Positions 44,652-53,952 of a stretch of DNA of 64,000 nt are shown one piece after another. Below the pieces are notes generated by a model. The model worked only from the letters and a program-made list of their open reading frames with translations, did no database searches and was not told the DNA's origin. Each line of letters opens with the position of its first letter. Positions within the stretch are counted from its first letter, which is position 1. The DNA is from Pseudofrankia inefficax. Its GTDB lineage: Bacteria; Actinomycetota; Actinomycetes; Frankiales; Frankiaceae. Where the stretch lies: the NCBI RefSeq assembly GCF_000166135.1, contig NC_014666.1:4898001-4962000 (forward strand), written 5' to 3'. A program made the position numbers and the translations under genes.

Positions 44652-45038
44652 TCAGTTGTGTGAGACCCCGGCGGGCCCGACCCACCACGTCTGGCCCGAC
44701 CGGGTCGGATGGATCGTCTGCGACGACGCGGGCCCCCAGTAGCTCTGAGTCCCCTTGTAACACAGGCCCTCGGCGACGACCGTCTGGTTCTGGCCGATAA
44801 CGACCTTGGCATAGACGAGGTCGTCGCCCGCGTCACCGCCGGACCAGGTATCTCCCACCATCACCTGGAGATACTGAACGGATCCCCCTCCCGGGCAGTT
44901 GCCCAGCCACGTCGGCAGTGAGATGTAGTCCCAACCGGACGAGGCCGCACTGGCAGGAGCGGCCGTCACGGCGCCCGCCGCAGCGAGAACGCCGAACAGG
45001 GCCGACACGAAAGCGGCCTTCACGCGCATAGATTTCAA
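44652..45038 (-). CDS. small secreted protein, function unknown
   Basis: 128 residues. A Sec signal peptide (RVKAAFVSALFGVLAAAGAV, cleavage likely after APASA) leaves a mature protein of about 95 residues with two cysteines (GNCPGG, GLCYKG) that could form a disulfide, and a Trp-rich end (QTWWVGPAG). Small secreted proteins with this look occur in Streptomyces-type actinomycetes. I chose TTG 45038 since AAGGAA stands 6 bases before it; ATG 45029 is the alternative. Confidence 0.7.
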   Translation of the reverse strand: MKSMRVKAAFVSALFGVLAAAGAVTAAPASAASSGWDYISLPTWLGNCPGGGSVQYLQVMVGDTWSGGDAGDDLVYAKVVIGQNQTVVAEGLCYKGTQSYWGPASSQTIHPTRSGQTWWVGPAGVSHN

Positions 45039-45624
45039 GCCGGGTTCCTTTCTCAGGTGCCGAAACGGAGTGAACACACAGGCCGGTCCGAGCCCGGCCG
45101 CACATGTCCGGCAGGTAATCGGCACGCATGCCGCTCGGAACGCCGTTCAGTTCTTCTCGTCGTGCCGGCCATGGGCGGAACCTGTATCCGCCCCTCGCAG
45201 CCAGTGTTACCAGTCTTGACCGTCGATTCGTGGCGGCGACGGTCTATGGAGCGTGGCGACGGACATCGGCGGCTTGTGGGTGCTCCTCGCCAGAGTCGTG
45301 GCAGAACGAGGCGACGGCTGTCCTCGGCCGAGCGCCGGGGTGGCCGCGTGCCGGGGTTCTACTCGCCCGCCCGGCGGGCCGGTCGAGGGCGCACAGGACG
45401 CGGCCGGTCAGCGCGGCCGCACTCCGCGACCCAACCGCGTGAGGCGCCAGATCGGCCAGGACACATCGCCTGACCCTCCCGTGGACGATGGTCACTCTGT
45501 GCAACCATTCGGTCGGCTCTCTGCCTGGCGCGCCAGGGGCGACGGGAACAGTCCGTCGGCACAGGGGCTGGATCTGTCCGTCCCGGCGGGAGCGCTCGCC
45601 GACGAGCGCGAGGAGCGCGCCACG
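45039..45624. other. gene-free stretch, divergent promoter region
   Basis: About 590 bases between the secreted-protein gene and the DUF11 gene. Open frames exist on both strands but are Arg/Pro-rich shadows without ribosome sites. I see no operator or RNA gene. Confidence 0.4.
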
Positions 45625-46872
45625 ATGTCAACCCGCAGTCCTTCGGATCGTCCTGGCCACGGGACCTCGCCCGGCGGTCGGTCGCTCGCGGCGAGAAGAC
45701 GGGGAGCCGCCGTGCTGCTCGCCGCGGCGGCCTGCGCCGGCGCGCTGGGTGCCGGGTCTCCCAGCGCTGCCGCGGCGGCCCCGCCCGCCCCGCCCGCCGC
45801 ACCGGGGCCGTCGATCTCGCTGACGATGAGCCCCCTCGCGGTGTCGTTCGCCTCCGCCGGGATCCGGGTGTTCTTCCATTACACGATCACCAACACGGGC
45901 GGTCAGACCCTGACCGAGGTCACCGTGCGCAACTCCGTGTCGAGCCAGGGCGTCAACTGCGTCCAGCGCACCCTCGGCCCCGGCCAGGCGACCGACTGCT
46001 TCGACGCGCACACCACCACCGCGGCGGACGTGGCGGCCGGCGGGGTGACGAACACGGCGACCGCGACCGGACTGCCGCCCACGGGCACGGTGGTGACCTC
46101 GGCGCCGGTGTCCGCGACCGTCCCGGCCCGCGCCGCGCCGGCACTGGCGCTGATCAAGAACAACTACCTGGTGGGGACCTACGAGGCGGGCAGGGCCATC
46201 CCCTACCTCTACGGGGTCGAGAACACCGGCAACGTGACGCTCACCGGCATCGCGGTGCACGACCCACAGCCGGGGCTCACCGGGCTGCGCTGCCAGGGGA
46301 CGACGGTCGCGCCCGGCGAGCTGATCCCCTGCTTCGCCGCCTACACGCCCACCGCCGCGGACGTCGCCGCCGGTCACATCACGGACACCGCCACCGCGTC
46401 GGCAGTCGCGCCGGACACGGCGACGATCACGTCCAACACGGCGACGTGGACGATCTACGGACCGCAGCCGTGGCTCAGCATCACGAAGACCGTCAGCCCG
46501 GCCACCTACACCGCCGGCACCAGGCTGCGCTTCACCTACACCTACGCGAACGCCGGCAACACCCCTCTGGCCAAGGTCACGGTGACCGACACCCTGCCCG
46601 GGCTCGCACCGAACGACTGCCCGGTCCTCGACATCTACATCTCCGACTCGTGGACCTGCTCCGCGACCTACATCGCCACCGCGGCGGACGTCAGGGCCGG
46701 CTCGATCACCAACAGCGCCACCGTCTCCGGCACCACGCTCACGGGGCCGCCCACGCCGGTGACCGCCGGGCCCGCGACGGCGACCGCGTTCGCCGGCGGA
46801 TCCGTGACGCCGCCCAACCAGGGCCGGCCCATCTTCCTGCCCCTGCCCTACCCGTTCCCGCTAGGACGCTGA
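45625..46872 (+). CDS. secreted DUF11-repeat protein
   Basis: 415 residues. A signal peptide with Arg-rich front (SLAARRRGAAVLLAAAACAG) and Ala/Pro linker, then three DUF11 beta-sandwich repeats of about 110 residues (about 60-165, 172-285, 292-395). Each has a hallmark such as YTITNTGGQTLTEVTV or YGVENTGNVTLTGIAV and a TAADVAAG...T(N/D)TATA end. Each repeat has a cysteine pair. The chain ends in a Pro-rich tail with no sortase LPxTG motif or anchor helix. Probably a cell-surface or released structural protein. GAGGAG lies 9 bases before the ATG. Confidence 0.82.
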   Translation: MSTRSPSDRPGHGTSPGGRSLAARRRGAAVLLAAAACAGALGAGSPSAAAAAPPAPPAAPGPSISLTMSPLAVSFASAGIRVFFHYTITNTGGQTLTEVTVRNSVSSQGVNCVQRTLGPGQATDCFDAHTTTAADVAAGGVTNTATATGLPPTGTVVTSAPVSATVPARAAPALALIKNNYLVGTYEAGRAIPYLYGVENTGNVTLTGIAVHDPQPGLTGLRCQGTTVAPGELIPCFAAYTPTAADVAAGHITDTATASAVAPDTATITSNTATWTIYGPQPWLSITKTVSPATYTAGTRLRFTYTYANAGNTPLAKVTVTDTLPGLAPNDCPVLDIYISDSWTCSATYIATAADVRAGSITNSATVSGTTLTGPPTPVTAGPATATAFAGGSVTPPNQGRPIFLPLPYPFPLGR

Positions 46873-47096
46873 CCTGGCGGGAGGAGCAGACGACCGCGGG
46901 GCCGCGCCGTCAGCAGGCGCGACCCCGAGGTCGGGGTGACGCGTCCGGCCTCGATCGCGGTCTTCACCCCTAGGTGGACCTATCGCCGACCACCACACCG
47001 GCTCTGCCGAATGGGCCAGCAGGGTCAGGAGATAGTGTTCGGCCGGTTGGGCTGGTGGTCAGTCCTGCCAGGCCGGTTGGTGGGGGCATCGGGTTC

Positions 47097-47678
47097 GTGA
47101 CGGTTCAGCGGGCCCAACGGGTCGGCCCAGCACGGGATCGTGTGCTGGCGGTCGCGTTGGAGCTGTTCGCGCGGCACGGCGTGAGCGGTACCTCGATCCA
47201 GATGATCGCCGACGAGCTGGGCGTGACCAAGGCGGCGGTGTACTTCCAGTTCAACGCCAAGGAGGGCCTGCTCCGGGCGCTCGTCGCTCCGGCGATCGAG
47301 GAGCTGCGCCTGCTGGTCGAGGCGGCGGAGGCCCAGCCGCGCCGGTCCGGCCAGGTGGCGACGGCGCTGTCGGGCATCGTGGAGCTGGTCATCAAGAACA
47401 GCCGGCTGAACGCCGTCGTCCTGGCTGACCCCGCGGTGAGCCGTCTTGCCCACGAGGATCCGATCCTGCGTGACCTGACGGGCAGGCTTGACCGGCTGCT
47501 GGCGGGACCGGACCCGGATGCCAGGGCGACGGTCGCCGCGGTCATGGTGGGCGGCGGCCTGATGGCGGCGACGACCGATCCGCGGCTGGCCGAGCTCGAC
47601 AAGGACGAGCTTCGCGAATATCTGCTGGAGCTTGCGCGCCGCCTGCTGGGACTACGGGCTCCACGCACCCGAGCCTGA
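47097..47678 (+). CDS. TetR family regulator of the molybdopterin enzyme
   Basis: 193 residues. Helix-turn-helix about 12-60 (ALELFARHGVSGTSIQMIA and VTKAAVYFQFNAKEGLL) and a C-terminal ligand domain. GTG 47097 fits the domain start; an earlier GTG at 46974 would add 41 residues without a domain. It is 193 bases upstream of, and parallel to, the oxidoreductase gene, with twin palindromes in between. That makes it the probable regulator. Confidence 0.85.
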   Translation: MTVQRAQRVGPARDRVLAVALELFARHGVSGTSIQMIADELGVTKAAVYFQFNAKEGLLRALVAPAIEELRLLVEAAEAQPRRSGQVATALSGIVELVIKNSRLNAVVLADPAVSRLAHEDPILRDLTGRLDRLLAGPDPDARATVAAVMVGGGLMAATTDPRLAELDKDELREYLLELARRLLGLRAPRTRA

Positions 47679-47795
47679 CCCGCGCGGAGCACAGCGGCCC
47701 GGCCGGCGTCCGGCGGTTGACGCCTGGCAGGGCCGGACGCAGCCCTTCCTGATCGATTGCCTCGTCGGCTTCGTTTGACATCGCCGTCGTACCTA

Positions 47796-47828
47796 GACGA
47801 TCGTCAAGGTCCGGCCGTGACGATCGTC
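47796..47828. promoter_or_regulatory. twin GACGATCGTC palindromes
   Basis: Two perfect 10-base palindromes GACGATCGTC at 47796-47805 and 47819-47828, both followed by AAGG, with centres 23 bases apart. The second extends to 12 bases. A perfect TTGACA (47775-47780) stands just upstream, so the first site would overlap the -10 region of the oxidoreductase promoter. Likely operator of the upstream TetR. Confidence 0.65.
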
Positions 47829-47871
47829 AAGGCGCCACCGGACCGGCCGAGGTTCGCGATCGGAGGCAGCC

Positions 47872-49887
47872 ATGGACGACACCGCGGCCAGCGGCACTCG
47901 CACGATTCGTAGCTTCTGCCGGATCTGCACCTCGGTGTGCGGAATTCTCGTCGAGACGGACGGGGACGAGGTGGTCAAGGTCCGGGGCGACCGCGACCAT
48001 CCACTGTCGCGGGGCTACACCTGCCCGAAGGGCCGCTCTCTGCCGCAGATGCACCACCACCCGAACCGGATCGAGCGCCCGTTGCTGAAGGTCGACGGCG
48101 AGTTACGCCCGACCAGCTGGGACGCCTGCCTGGACGACCTGGGGACCCGGTTACGGGACATCATCGACCGCCACGGCCCGCAGGCGGTCGGGGTCTTCTT
48201 CGGCAGCGGCATCGGCATGGACGCCGCCGGCTACCGGATGGCCCAGCGGCTGCACGCCGCGATCGGCACCCCGGCGAAGTTCAGCCCGTTGACGATCGAC
48301 GGCACGGCCAAGGCACTGATCTCGGACCTCGTGGGCGGATCCCCCGCCCTCAGCGGCCGGCCCGACTACGACAACGCCACCTTCGTCCTGTTCGTCGGCA
48401 GCAACCCGGTCGTGTCCCACGGGCACACCGTCGCGATGCCGAACCCCACCGGCACCCTGCGGGCGTTGCGCGAACGGGCCGAGGTGTGGGTCATCGACCC
48501 TCGCCACACCGAGACCGCCCGCCTGGCCAGCCGGCATCTGGCCGCTCGGCCGGGCGCGGACTACGCGATCCTCGCCTACCTGGTCCGCGAGATCCTGCGT
48601 GACGGCGCGGACCGCGAGGTGATCGCCCGCAGCACCCAGGACAGCACCGTACTGGCCGCCGCCGTCGAGCCGTTCACCCTGGAACGCGCCGCCCAGACCG
48701 CCGACGTCTCCCCCGACGATCTGCGGGATCTTCTCGACGCCGTGCGCCGGGCCGGCCGCATCGCGGTCGAGACCGGCACGGGCGTCACGATGGCCTCAAG
48801 CGCCAACGTCACCCAGTGGCTCGCCTGGGCCCTCATGGCCATCACCGGTTCCATGAACCAACCCGGCGGCGCCTGGTTCCATCCCGGGTTCGGCCACCAG
48901 CTGGAAAAGGCCGTGCTCCCCATCTCGCCGGCCGAAGGATCGTTCGGGCCCGGACCGCGCAGCCGCCCGGAGACCCAGTCCTTCCTCGGCGAGTGGCCCT
49001 GCGCGGTGCTCGCCGACGAGATCAACGCGGGGAACATCCGCGCGGTGCTCAACCTCGGCGGTCACCTCGTCACGGCCTTCCCCGACACCGAACGGCTCGT
49101 CCCGGCGCTGCGCGACCTGGAGCTGTTCGCCACGATCGAGATCATCGACAACGAGACGACCGCGCTGTCCACCCATGTCCTGCCGACGAAGGACCAGCTG
49201 GAGCGCGCGGACATCACCCTCTGGGACGCGCTGCTGCCGCGCGTCGCGGCGCAGCACACCCCGGCGGCCGTCGAACCGGTCGGGGACCGCCGATCGGTCT
49301 GGTGGGTGCTCGCGGAGATCGGCCGTCGGCTGGGCCACCAGCTGGCCGACACCACGTCGGCCGAGGTCACCGACGAGACCATGCTCGCCCGCATCACGGC
49401 CCGGGCCCGCCGCCCGTTCGCGGACATCGCCGTCGAGCACTGGATCGAGGTTCCCCACGAGGTGCCCGCGCCGTGGGTCGACGCGCACGTCGAGCGGATG
49501 GGTGGCTGGCGGCTCGCGCCCCGGCTGCTGGTCGACCAGCTGGCGGCCCTCGAGCCGGTCGAGTCGCTCGTCTTCACGCCACGGCGGCAGAAGCGCCGGC
49601 TGAACTCGCAGCTCGACCATCTCGGCGCCGTCCCGGAGATCCTGCTGCACCCGGACGACGCGGCGGGCGCCGGGGTGGCCGACAGCCAGCCGGTCACCGT
49701 CCGCTCCGCCAGCGGCGCCATCACCGGGACCGCCCGGCTCGACGCCACCCTGCGGCGCGGCGTCGTGTCGGTGCCGCACGGCCACCAGTCGGCGAACGTC
49801 AACCGCCTGACCTGCAAGGACGACCTCGACCTCGTGACCGGCATGGTCCGCTACGGCGGCATACCCGTCACCATCCACCCGGCCTGA
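47872..49887 (+). CDS. molybdopterin-dependent oxidoreductase (formate-dehydrogenase-like)
   Basis: 671 residues. The N-terminal 4Fe-4S site is C16-x2-C19-x3-C23 (CRICTSVC) with the fourth Cys in CPKGR. Molybdopterin dinucleotide binding runs through the middle (FVGSNPVVSHGH) and the C-terminal Molydop_binding domain ends SVPHGHQSANVNRLT. It resembles single-chain thiosulfate/formate/nitrate-type enzymes of actinomycetes lacking small subunits. No Tat signal, so cytoplasmic. The substrate cannot be told, and no electron partner is adjacent. Confidence 0.9.
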   Translation: MDDTAASGTRTIRSFCRICTSVCGILVETDGDEVVKVRGDRDHPLSRGYTCPKGRSLPQMHHHPNRIERPLLKVDGELRPTSWDACLDDLGTRLRDIIDRHGPQAVGVFFGSGIGMDAAGYRMAQRLHAAIGTPAKFSPLTIDGTAKALISDLVGGSPALSGRPDYDNATFVLFVGSNPVVSHGHTVAMPNPTGTLRALRERAEVWVIDPRHTETARLASRHLAARPGADYAILAYLVREILRDGADREVIARSTQDSTVLAAAVEPFTLERAAQTADVSPDDLRDLLDAVRRAGRIAVETGTGVTMASSANVTQWLAWALMAITGSMNQPGGAWFHPGFGHQLEKAVLPISPAEGSFGPGPRSRPETQSFLGEWPCAVLADEINAGNIRAVLNLGGHLVTAFPDTERLVPALRDLELFATIEIIDNETTALSTHVLPTKDQLERADITLWDALLPRVAAQHTPAAVEPVGDRRSVWWVLAEIGRRLGHQLADTTSAEVTDETMLARITARARRPFADIAVEHWIEVPHEVPAPWVDAHVERMGGWRLAPRLLVDQLAALEPVESLVFTPRRQKRRLNSQLDHLGAVPEILLHPDDAAGAGVADSQPVTVRSASGAITGTARLDATLRRGVVSVPHGHQSANVNRLTCKDDLDLVTGMVRYGGIPVTIHPA

Positions 49888-49900
49888 CCGGACGGCCCGC

Positions 49901-51355
49901 TCAGAGCTGGCTGTAGACGGACTTGGTCTCCAGGTACATCTCGATGCCGTCTCTGGCGTACTCGCGGCCCCAGCCGGACTGCTTGTAGCCGCCGAAGGGC
50001 ATCTGGTGGTCGTAGACGAGCTGGCAGTTCAGGGTGATGGTGCCCGCCTCGATGCGCCGGGCGACGCGGTGGGCGCGGCGGACGTTCTGGGTGTAGACGG
50101 CGCCGGCGAGGCCGTAGGTGGTGTCGTTGGCCAGGGCGACGGCCTCGTCCTCGTCCTCGAACGGCAGGACGGTGACGACCGGGCCGAAGATCTCCTCGCG
50201 GTAGAGCCGCGCGTCGGTGGAGACGTTGGTCAGCACGGTCGGGTGGACGAAGTAGCCCTTGCGGTCCAGCCGGTTGCCACCGGTGACGACCTGGACGCCT
50301 TCCTGCTTGCCCTCATCCACGTAGCCCATCACCCGGGTGAGCTGCTTCTTGCTGATGAGCGGGCCGAGCTGGGCGCCGTCGTCGGTGGGGCCGCCGAGGC
50401 GCAGCTTGTCCGCGACGGCGGCGATGCCCTCGACGACCTGGTCGAAGACGCCGCGCTGGACGAAGATCCGCGAGCCGCAGACGCAGCCCTGGCCGGAGCC
50501 CGAGAAGATTCCCATCGCGGCCGAGACGGTGGCCGACCTCATCGCCGCGTCGTCGAAGATCAGAACGGGTGACTTGCCGCCGAGCTCCAGGCTGACCTTC
50601 TTCAGGTTGCCCGAGGCCGCCTGCACGATCAGCTTCCCGACCTCGGTGGAGCCGGTGAACGCGACCTTGTCGACGTCGGGGTGCGCGGCCAGGGCGGCGC
50701 CCGCGGTGTGGCCGTAGCCGAACACCAGGTTGACCACGCCCTCGGGGACGCCGGCGTCACGCAGGATCTGGTCGAGCACGAAGGCCGTCAGCGGCGTCTC
50801 CTCCGCCGGCTTGATCACGCAGCTGCACCCGGCCGCCAGCGCGGGCGCGAGCTTGATGCACGCGTTGAACAGCGGCCCGTTCCACGGGAAGATCATCCCG
50901 ACGACGCCGATGGGCTCCTTGAGGGTGTAGCCGTGCAGGTCAGCCTGCCGCCCGGTGATTCCGGCGGTCATCTGGATGTCGAACGAGGTGCCTTCGACCT
51001 TGGTGCACCAGCCGGCGTAGTAGCGGAACAGCTCGGCGGCGCTGGGCAGGATGCCCTCGCCCGACCGGAACGGCATCCCGTTGTTCAGCGAGTCCAGCTG
51101 AACAAGCTCCGAGCCGCGCGCCTCGATCAGGTCCGCGACCTTCCAGAGAATCCGCGCCCGCTCCCGGCCGGGCAGGTTCCGCCACACACCCGACCGGAAC
51201 GACGCCCGCGCGCGAGCCACGGCCTCGTCGACCGCGGCCGCCCCGCCGTCGCGGAACTCGGTGATCTGCTCCTCGGTCGCCGGGTTGATGACCGGAATCA
51301 GCTCACCGGCCCCGGGAACCTCACTGACCTTGTCGAGCACCGATTGCAGGGACAT
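49901..51355 (-). CDS. aldehyde dehydrogenase
   Basis: 484 residues, the usual ALDH length. Catalytic Cys in GSGQGCVCGSR, general base Glu in LELGGKSP, NAD-site FTGSTEVGK, and FPWNGPLFN. Oxidises an aldehyde to acid with NAD(P). AAGGAA lies about 11 bases before the ATG. It heads the catabolic block and is parallel to the thiolase gene. Confidence 0.95.
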   Translation of the reverse strand: MSLQSVLDKVSEVPGAGELIPVINPATEEQITEFRDGGAAAVDEAVARARASFRSGVWRNLPGRERARILWKVADLIEARGSELVQLDSLNNGMPFRSGEGILPSAAELFRYYAGWCTKVEGTSFDIQMTAGITGRQADLHGYTLKEPIGVVGMIFPWNGPLFNACIKLAPALAAGCSCVIKPAEETPLTAFVLDQILRDAGVPEGVVNLVFGYGHTAGAALAAHPDVDKVAFTGSTEVGKLIVQAASGNLKKVSLELGGKSPVLIFDDAAMRSATVSAAMGIFSGSGQGCVCGSRIFVQRGVFDQVVEGIAAVADKLRLGGPTDDGAQLGPLISKKQLTRVMGYVDEGKQEGVQVVTGGNRLDRKGYFVHPTVLTNVSTDARLYREEIFGPVVTVLPFEDEDEAVALANDTTYGLAGAVYTQNVRRAHRVARRIEAGTITLNCQLVYDHQMPFGGYKQSGWGREYARDGIEMYLETKSVYSQL

Positions 51356-51463
51356 CCGTCACCATTCCTTCAGGCTTTACGCGTCGGTCAGCCCCGCGCG
51401 AGGTATTCGCCCGCCTGCCTACATGCTGCCGGTCAGGCGAATCGGGGCGTCATTGTTGATCGG

Positions 51464-52624
51464 TCAGGTCGAGAGAATCGCGACGCCGGCGGTGCCGGGG
51501 GCGCCGTAGAGCTGGGCGTAGCCGACGTGGGGGCTGCCGGGGACCTGGCGGTCGCCGGCGGTGCCGCGCAGCTGCTGGGTCAGCTCGTAGACCTGGCGCA
51601 GGCCCGAGGCGCCGATCGGCTCGCCGTTGGCGATGAGGCCGCCGTCGGTGTTGACCGGGAGGCTGCCGCCGATCTCGGTCGCGCCCTCGGCGACGAGCCG
51701 TTCCTGCTCGCCGTCCTCGCACAGCCCGTTCTCGGCCAGGTGAATGACCTCGGCCCCGGCATCGGTGTCCTGCAGCTGCGCGACATCGACGTCGCGCGGG
51801 CCGATCCCGGCCAGCTCGTAGGCGGCGTTCGACGCCGTGACCGTCGGCGCGTCGGCCCGGTCCAGCGGCAGCCACGGGCTGTGCACCTCGAACGCGCCGA
51901 ACTGGCGGGTCCGCACCACCGAGGCGCGCAGGTGAACCGGGCTGTTCGCGGTGTACCTGCGCACGGCGGAGGCCCTGCACAGGATCACTGCCGCGGCTCC
52001 TTCGTCGGGCGAGCAGAACATGTACTGCGTCAGGGGATCGTTGACCATCCGCGAGGTGAGGATCTTCTCCTCGCTCATCGGTGTCCGCCGGAACGCCTTG
52101 GGCGTGATCGATCCGTTGCGGTAGTTCTTCGCCGCGACCTTCGCCAACGTCCGCGGCGAGATTCCGTGGTCGTGCATATACCGTTGGATCTTCATCGCGA
52201 AGAACTTGGGCGTCAGGAACAGTCCGGTTTCCCCGTACCAGGCGGGGAGGCCCATTCCTTCCGAGTAGGAGGCGAACGCCCCGGTGGGATGTTTGTCCAT
52301 CCCGATCGCGATGCCCAGCTCGTATTCACCCAGCCGGATCGTGTTCGCCGCCTGGGTCAGCGCGCTCGCCGCGGTCGCGCACCCGTTGTACACGCCCGTG
52401 ATCGGGATCCCGGTGAGCCCGAGGAAGTTGATGACCGAGTCGGGGTTGTCGACCTCGAAACTGCCCGCGAACCCGAACTGGATCTGCTTCCACTCCAGGC
52501 CGGCGTCCGCGAGCGCGGCCCGCACCGCCTGGGCGCCGAGCTGGATGGCGGTCTGGCCCGGGAACCGGCCGAACGAGGTCCGACCAACACCGATGATCGC
52601 CACATCGTCCATGCCAAGACTCAC
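51464..52624 (-). CDS. thiolase family protein (SCP-x/lipid-transfer type)
   Basis: 386 residues. Thiolase fold with nucleophilic Cys in YNGCATAASAL. The second half has QDTDAGAEVIHLAENGL and NTDGGLIANGEPIGASG in place of the NEAF and HPxGA motifs. The late CxG cysteine is missing (YGAPGTAGVAIL), as in non-classical thiolases that act as retro-aldolases in sterol side-chain breakdown. A DUF35 partner, usual for those, is not in the window. GTG 52624 or ATG 52612 could be the start. A TetR-type operator sits about 150 bases upstream. Confidence 0.88.
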   Translation of the reverse strand: MSLGMDDVAIIGVGRTSFGRFPGQTAIQLGAQAVRAALADAGLEWKQIQFGFAGSFEVDNPDSVINFLGLTGIPITGVYNGCATAASALTQAANTIRLGEYELGIAIGMDKHPTGAFASYSEGMGLPAWYGETGLFLTPKFFAMKIQRYMHDHGISPRTLAKVAAKNYRNGSITPKAFRRTPMSEEKILTSRMVNDPLTQYMFCSPDEGAAAVILCRASAVRRYTANSPVHLRASVVRTRQFGAFEVHSPWLPLDRADAPTVTASNAAYELAGIGPRDVDVAQLQDTDAGAEVIHLAENGLCEDGEQERLVAEGATEIGGSLPVNTDGGLIANGEPIGASGLRQVYELTQQLRGTAGDRQVPGSPHVGYAQLYGAPGTAGVAILST

Positions 52625-52772
52625 TTCCCACTGTCGAGGCCCACCAGCACATCGGGGCGACGCCCGCGGAACGGCCCAGCCAGCACATCGGCCGACCGCG
52701 CGCCCCGGGGACGACTCGCGGAACCACCACGGGGCCTTGTGCCGGACGGCCCCTCGACCAGGTTCACACGCC

Positions 52773-52792
52773 TGCTGAACACATGTTTAGCA
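52773..52792. promoter_or_regulatory. regulon operator, thiolase promoter
   Basis: TGCTGAACACATGTTTAGCA: 8 of 10 base pairs of the palindrome match. It overlaps the stop codon of the esterase gene (52787-52789) and precedes the thiolase gene. It matches the shared motif TGYTRAAC-N4-GTTYARCA. Confidence 0.65.
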
Positions 52793-53803
52793 TTCGGGCT
52801 CGGCAGCGTCAACCGGGGACGAGCGGGACCAGTGTCGGTCGCAGAACGCGCGGATCTCCCGGGTGCGCTCGCGCTCCTCGGGCGCGGTCCCGAAGAACAT
52901 CGCGTGGCCGGCGGCCTCGAAGACGTGCAGGTCGGCGGGTATGCCGGCGGCGCGCAGCGCGCGGTGCATGCGGACGGTGTCGGACAGCAGGAGGTCGCGG
53001 GTGCCGGTGAGCAGGATGGTCGGGGGGAAGCCCTTGGACAGGTCACCGAACAGGGGCGAGAGGTAGGGGTCGCGCAGGTCGTGGCCGCCCGCGTAGAGCG
53101 CGAAGGGGGGCTCGAAGCTGCCGGTGAGCGTGTTGTCGATGCCGAGGTTCGTCCGCCAGGAGTCGCCCGCGCCGGTGAGGTCGACCGCCGGGGTCGCCAG
53201 CACCGCGGCGGCCGGCAGCGGCAGCCCCTCGTCGCGGGCCCGCAGGATCAGCGCGGCCGCCAGGTTCCCGCCAGCCGACGGACCCCCGATGATGACCTGG
53301 CCGGGACGGCGGTCGGCCAGCAGCGTCCGGTAGACGGCCAGGCAGTCGTCCAGCGCCGCCGGGTACGGGTGGCCGGGCGGCATCCGGTAGTCGACCGACC
53401 ACACCGTCGCGCGCACCTGCTTCGCCGTGTCGACGGCCATCGAGCGGCACATCGCCCCGCCGCCCGCGATGAACCCGCTGCCGTGGATCTCCAGATAGAC
53501 GCGCTCGTCGTCGGCGGCGACGCCGTCCGGGGTCACCGCGTAGACACGGACGCCATCAACGTCGAGGTCCTCGACCTGGGCGCCGTCCGCCGGCTTGGTG
53601 AAGTCGAACAGGCCGAGCGCCTGCTTCTCCTGCTCGGCGACGTACGTCCGCCACCCGTCGGGGTCGTCCAGCGCCGGCCACACGGGCGGCGGGCCGACCA
53701 GGCCCAGGGCGAGCACCGCCTGCGCCTCGGGGCTCACGGACGTCGGGACAGGAATGTCGCGGGCCGGAACGTGTAAGGCCGGTCCGGTCGTGCTGGGTGT
53801 CAT
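52787..53803 (-). CDS. alpha/beta-hydrolase-3 (HSL family) esterase
   Basis: 338 residues. Oxyanion loop HGSGFIAGGG (H107, the HGGG equivalent), nucleophile S176 in GPSAGGN, acid Asp in GTRDLL, and His in AGHAMFF. Hydrolyses an acyl or lactone ester. The promoter region carries a copy of the regulon operator 95 bases upstream. GGAG precedes the ATG. Confidence 0.92.
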   Translation of the reverse strand: MTPSTTGPALHVPARDIPVPTSVSPEAQAVLALGLVGPPPVWPALDDPDGWRTYVAEQEKQALGLFDFTKPADGAQVEDLDVDGVRVYAVTPDGVAADDERVYLEIHGSGFIAGGGAMCRSMAVDTAKQVRATVWSVDYRMPPGHPYPAALDDCLAVYRTLLADRRPGQVIIGGPSAGGNLAAALILRARDEGLPLPAAAVLATPAVDLTGAGDSWRTNLGIDNTLTGSFEPPFALYAGGHDLRDPYLSPLFGDLSKGFPPTILLTGTRDLLLSDTVRMHRALRAAGIPADLHVFEAAGHAMFFGTAPEERERTREIRAFCDRHWSRSSPVDAAEPEC

Positions 53804-53897
53804 CGCTCGCTCCGGTGTCGGTCGACGTAGAGGCGGCTATCGGGCCGAGTTCGCGCCGTCCATGGAGGCCGACCCATGTTGAACAGCCGGTCAGGGA

Positions 53898-53917
53898 TGT
53901 TGACCGACTGTTTAGCA
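53898..53917. promoter_or_regulatory. regulon operator, esterase promoter
   Basis: TGTTGACCGACTGTTTAGCA: halves TGTTGACC and TGCTAAAC (complement) around 4 bases. A further half-site TGTTGAAC lies about 20 bases away at 53878. The site falls between the esterase start and the TetR stop. Confidence 0.5.
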
Positions 53918-53952
53918 CAGCGACGAGCGGGCCGGCTACACCGAAAGGAGGC

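Noticed and set aside
45057-45504. Small frames on both strands before the DUF11 gene
   Set aside because: Composition is Arg/Pro-rich, with no ribosome sites or recognisable signal; likely shadows in an intergenic stretch.
50681-53776. Very long plus-strand open frame opposite aldehyde dehydrogenase, thiolase and esterase
   Set aside because: It mirrors three clear genes on the minus strand, is rich in Arg, Gly and Asp, has no domain and no ribosome site; such frames arise from high GC3.
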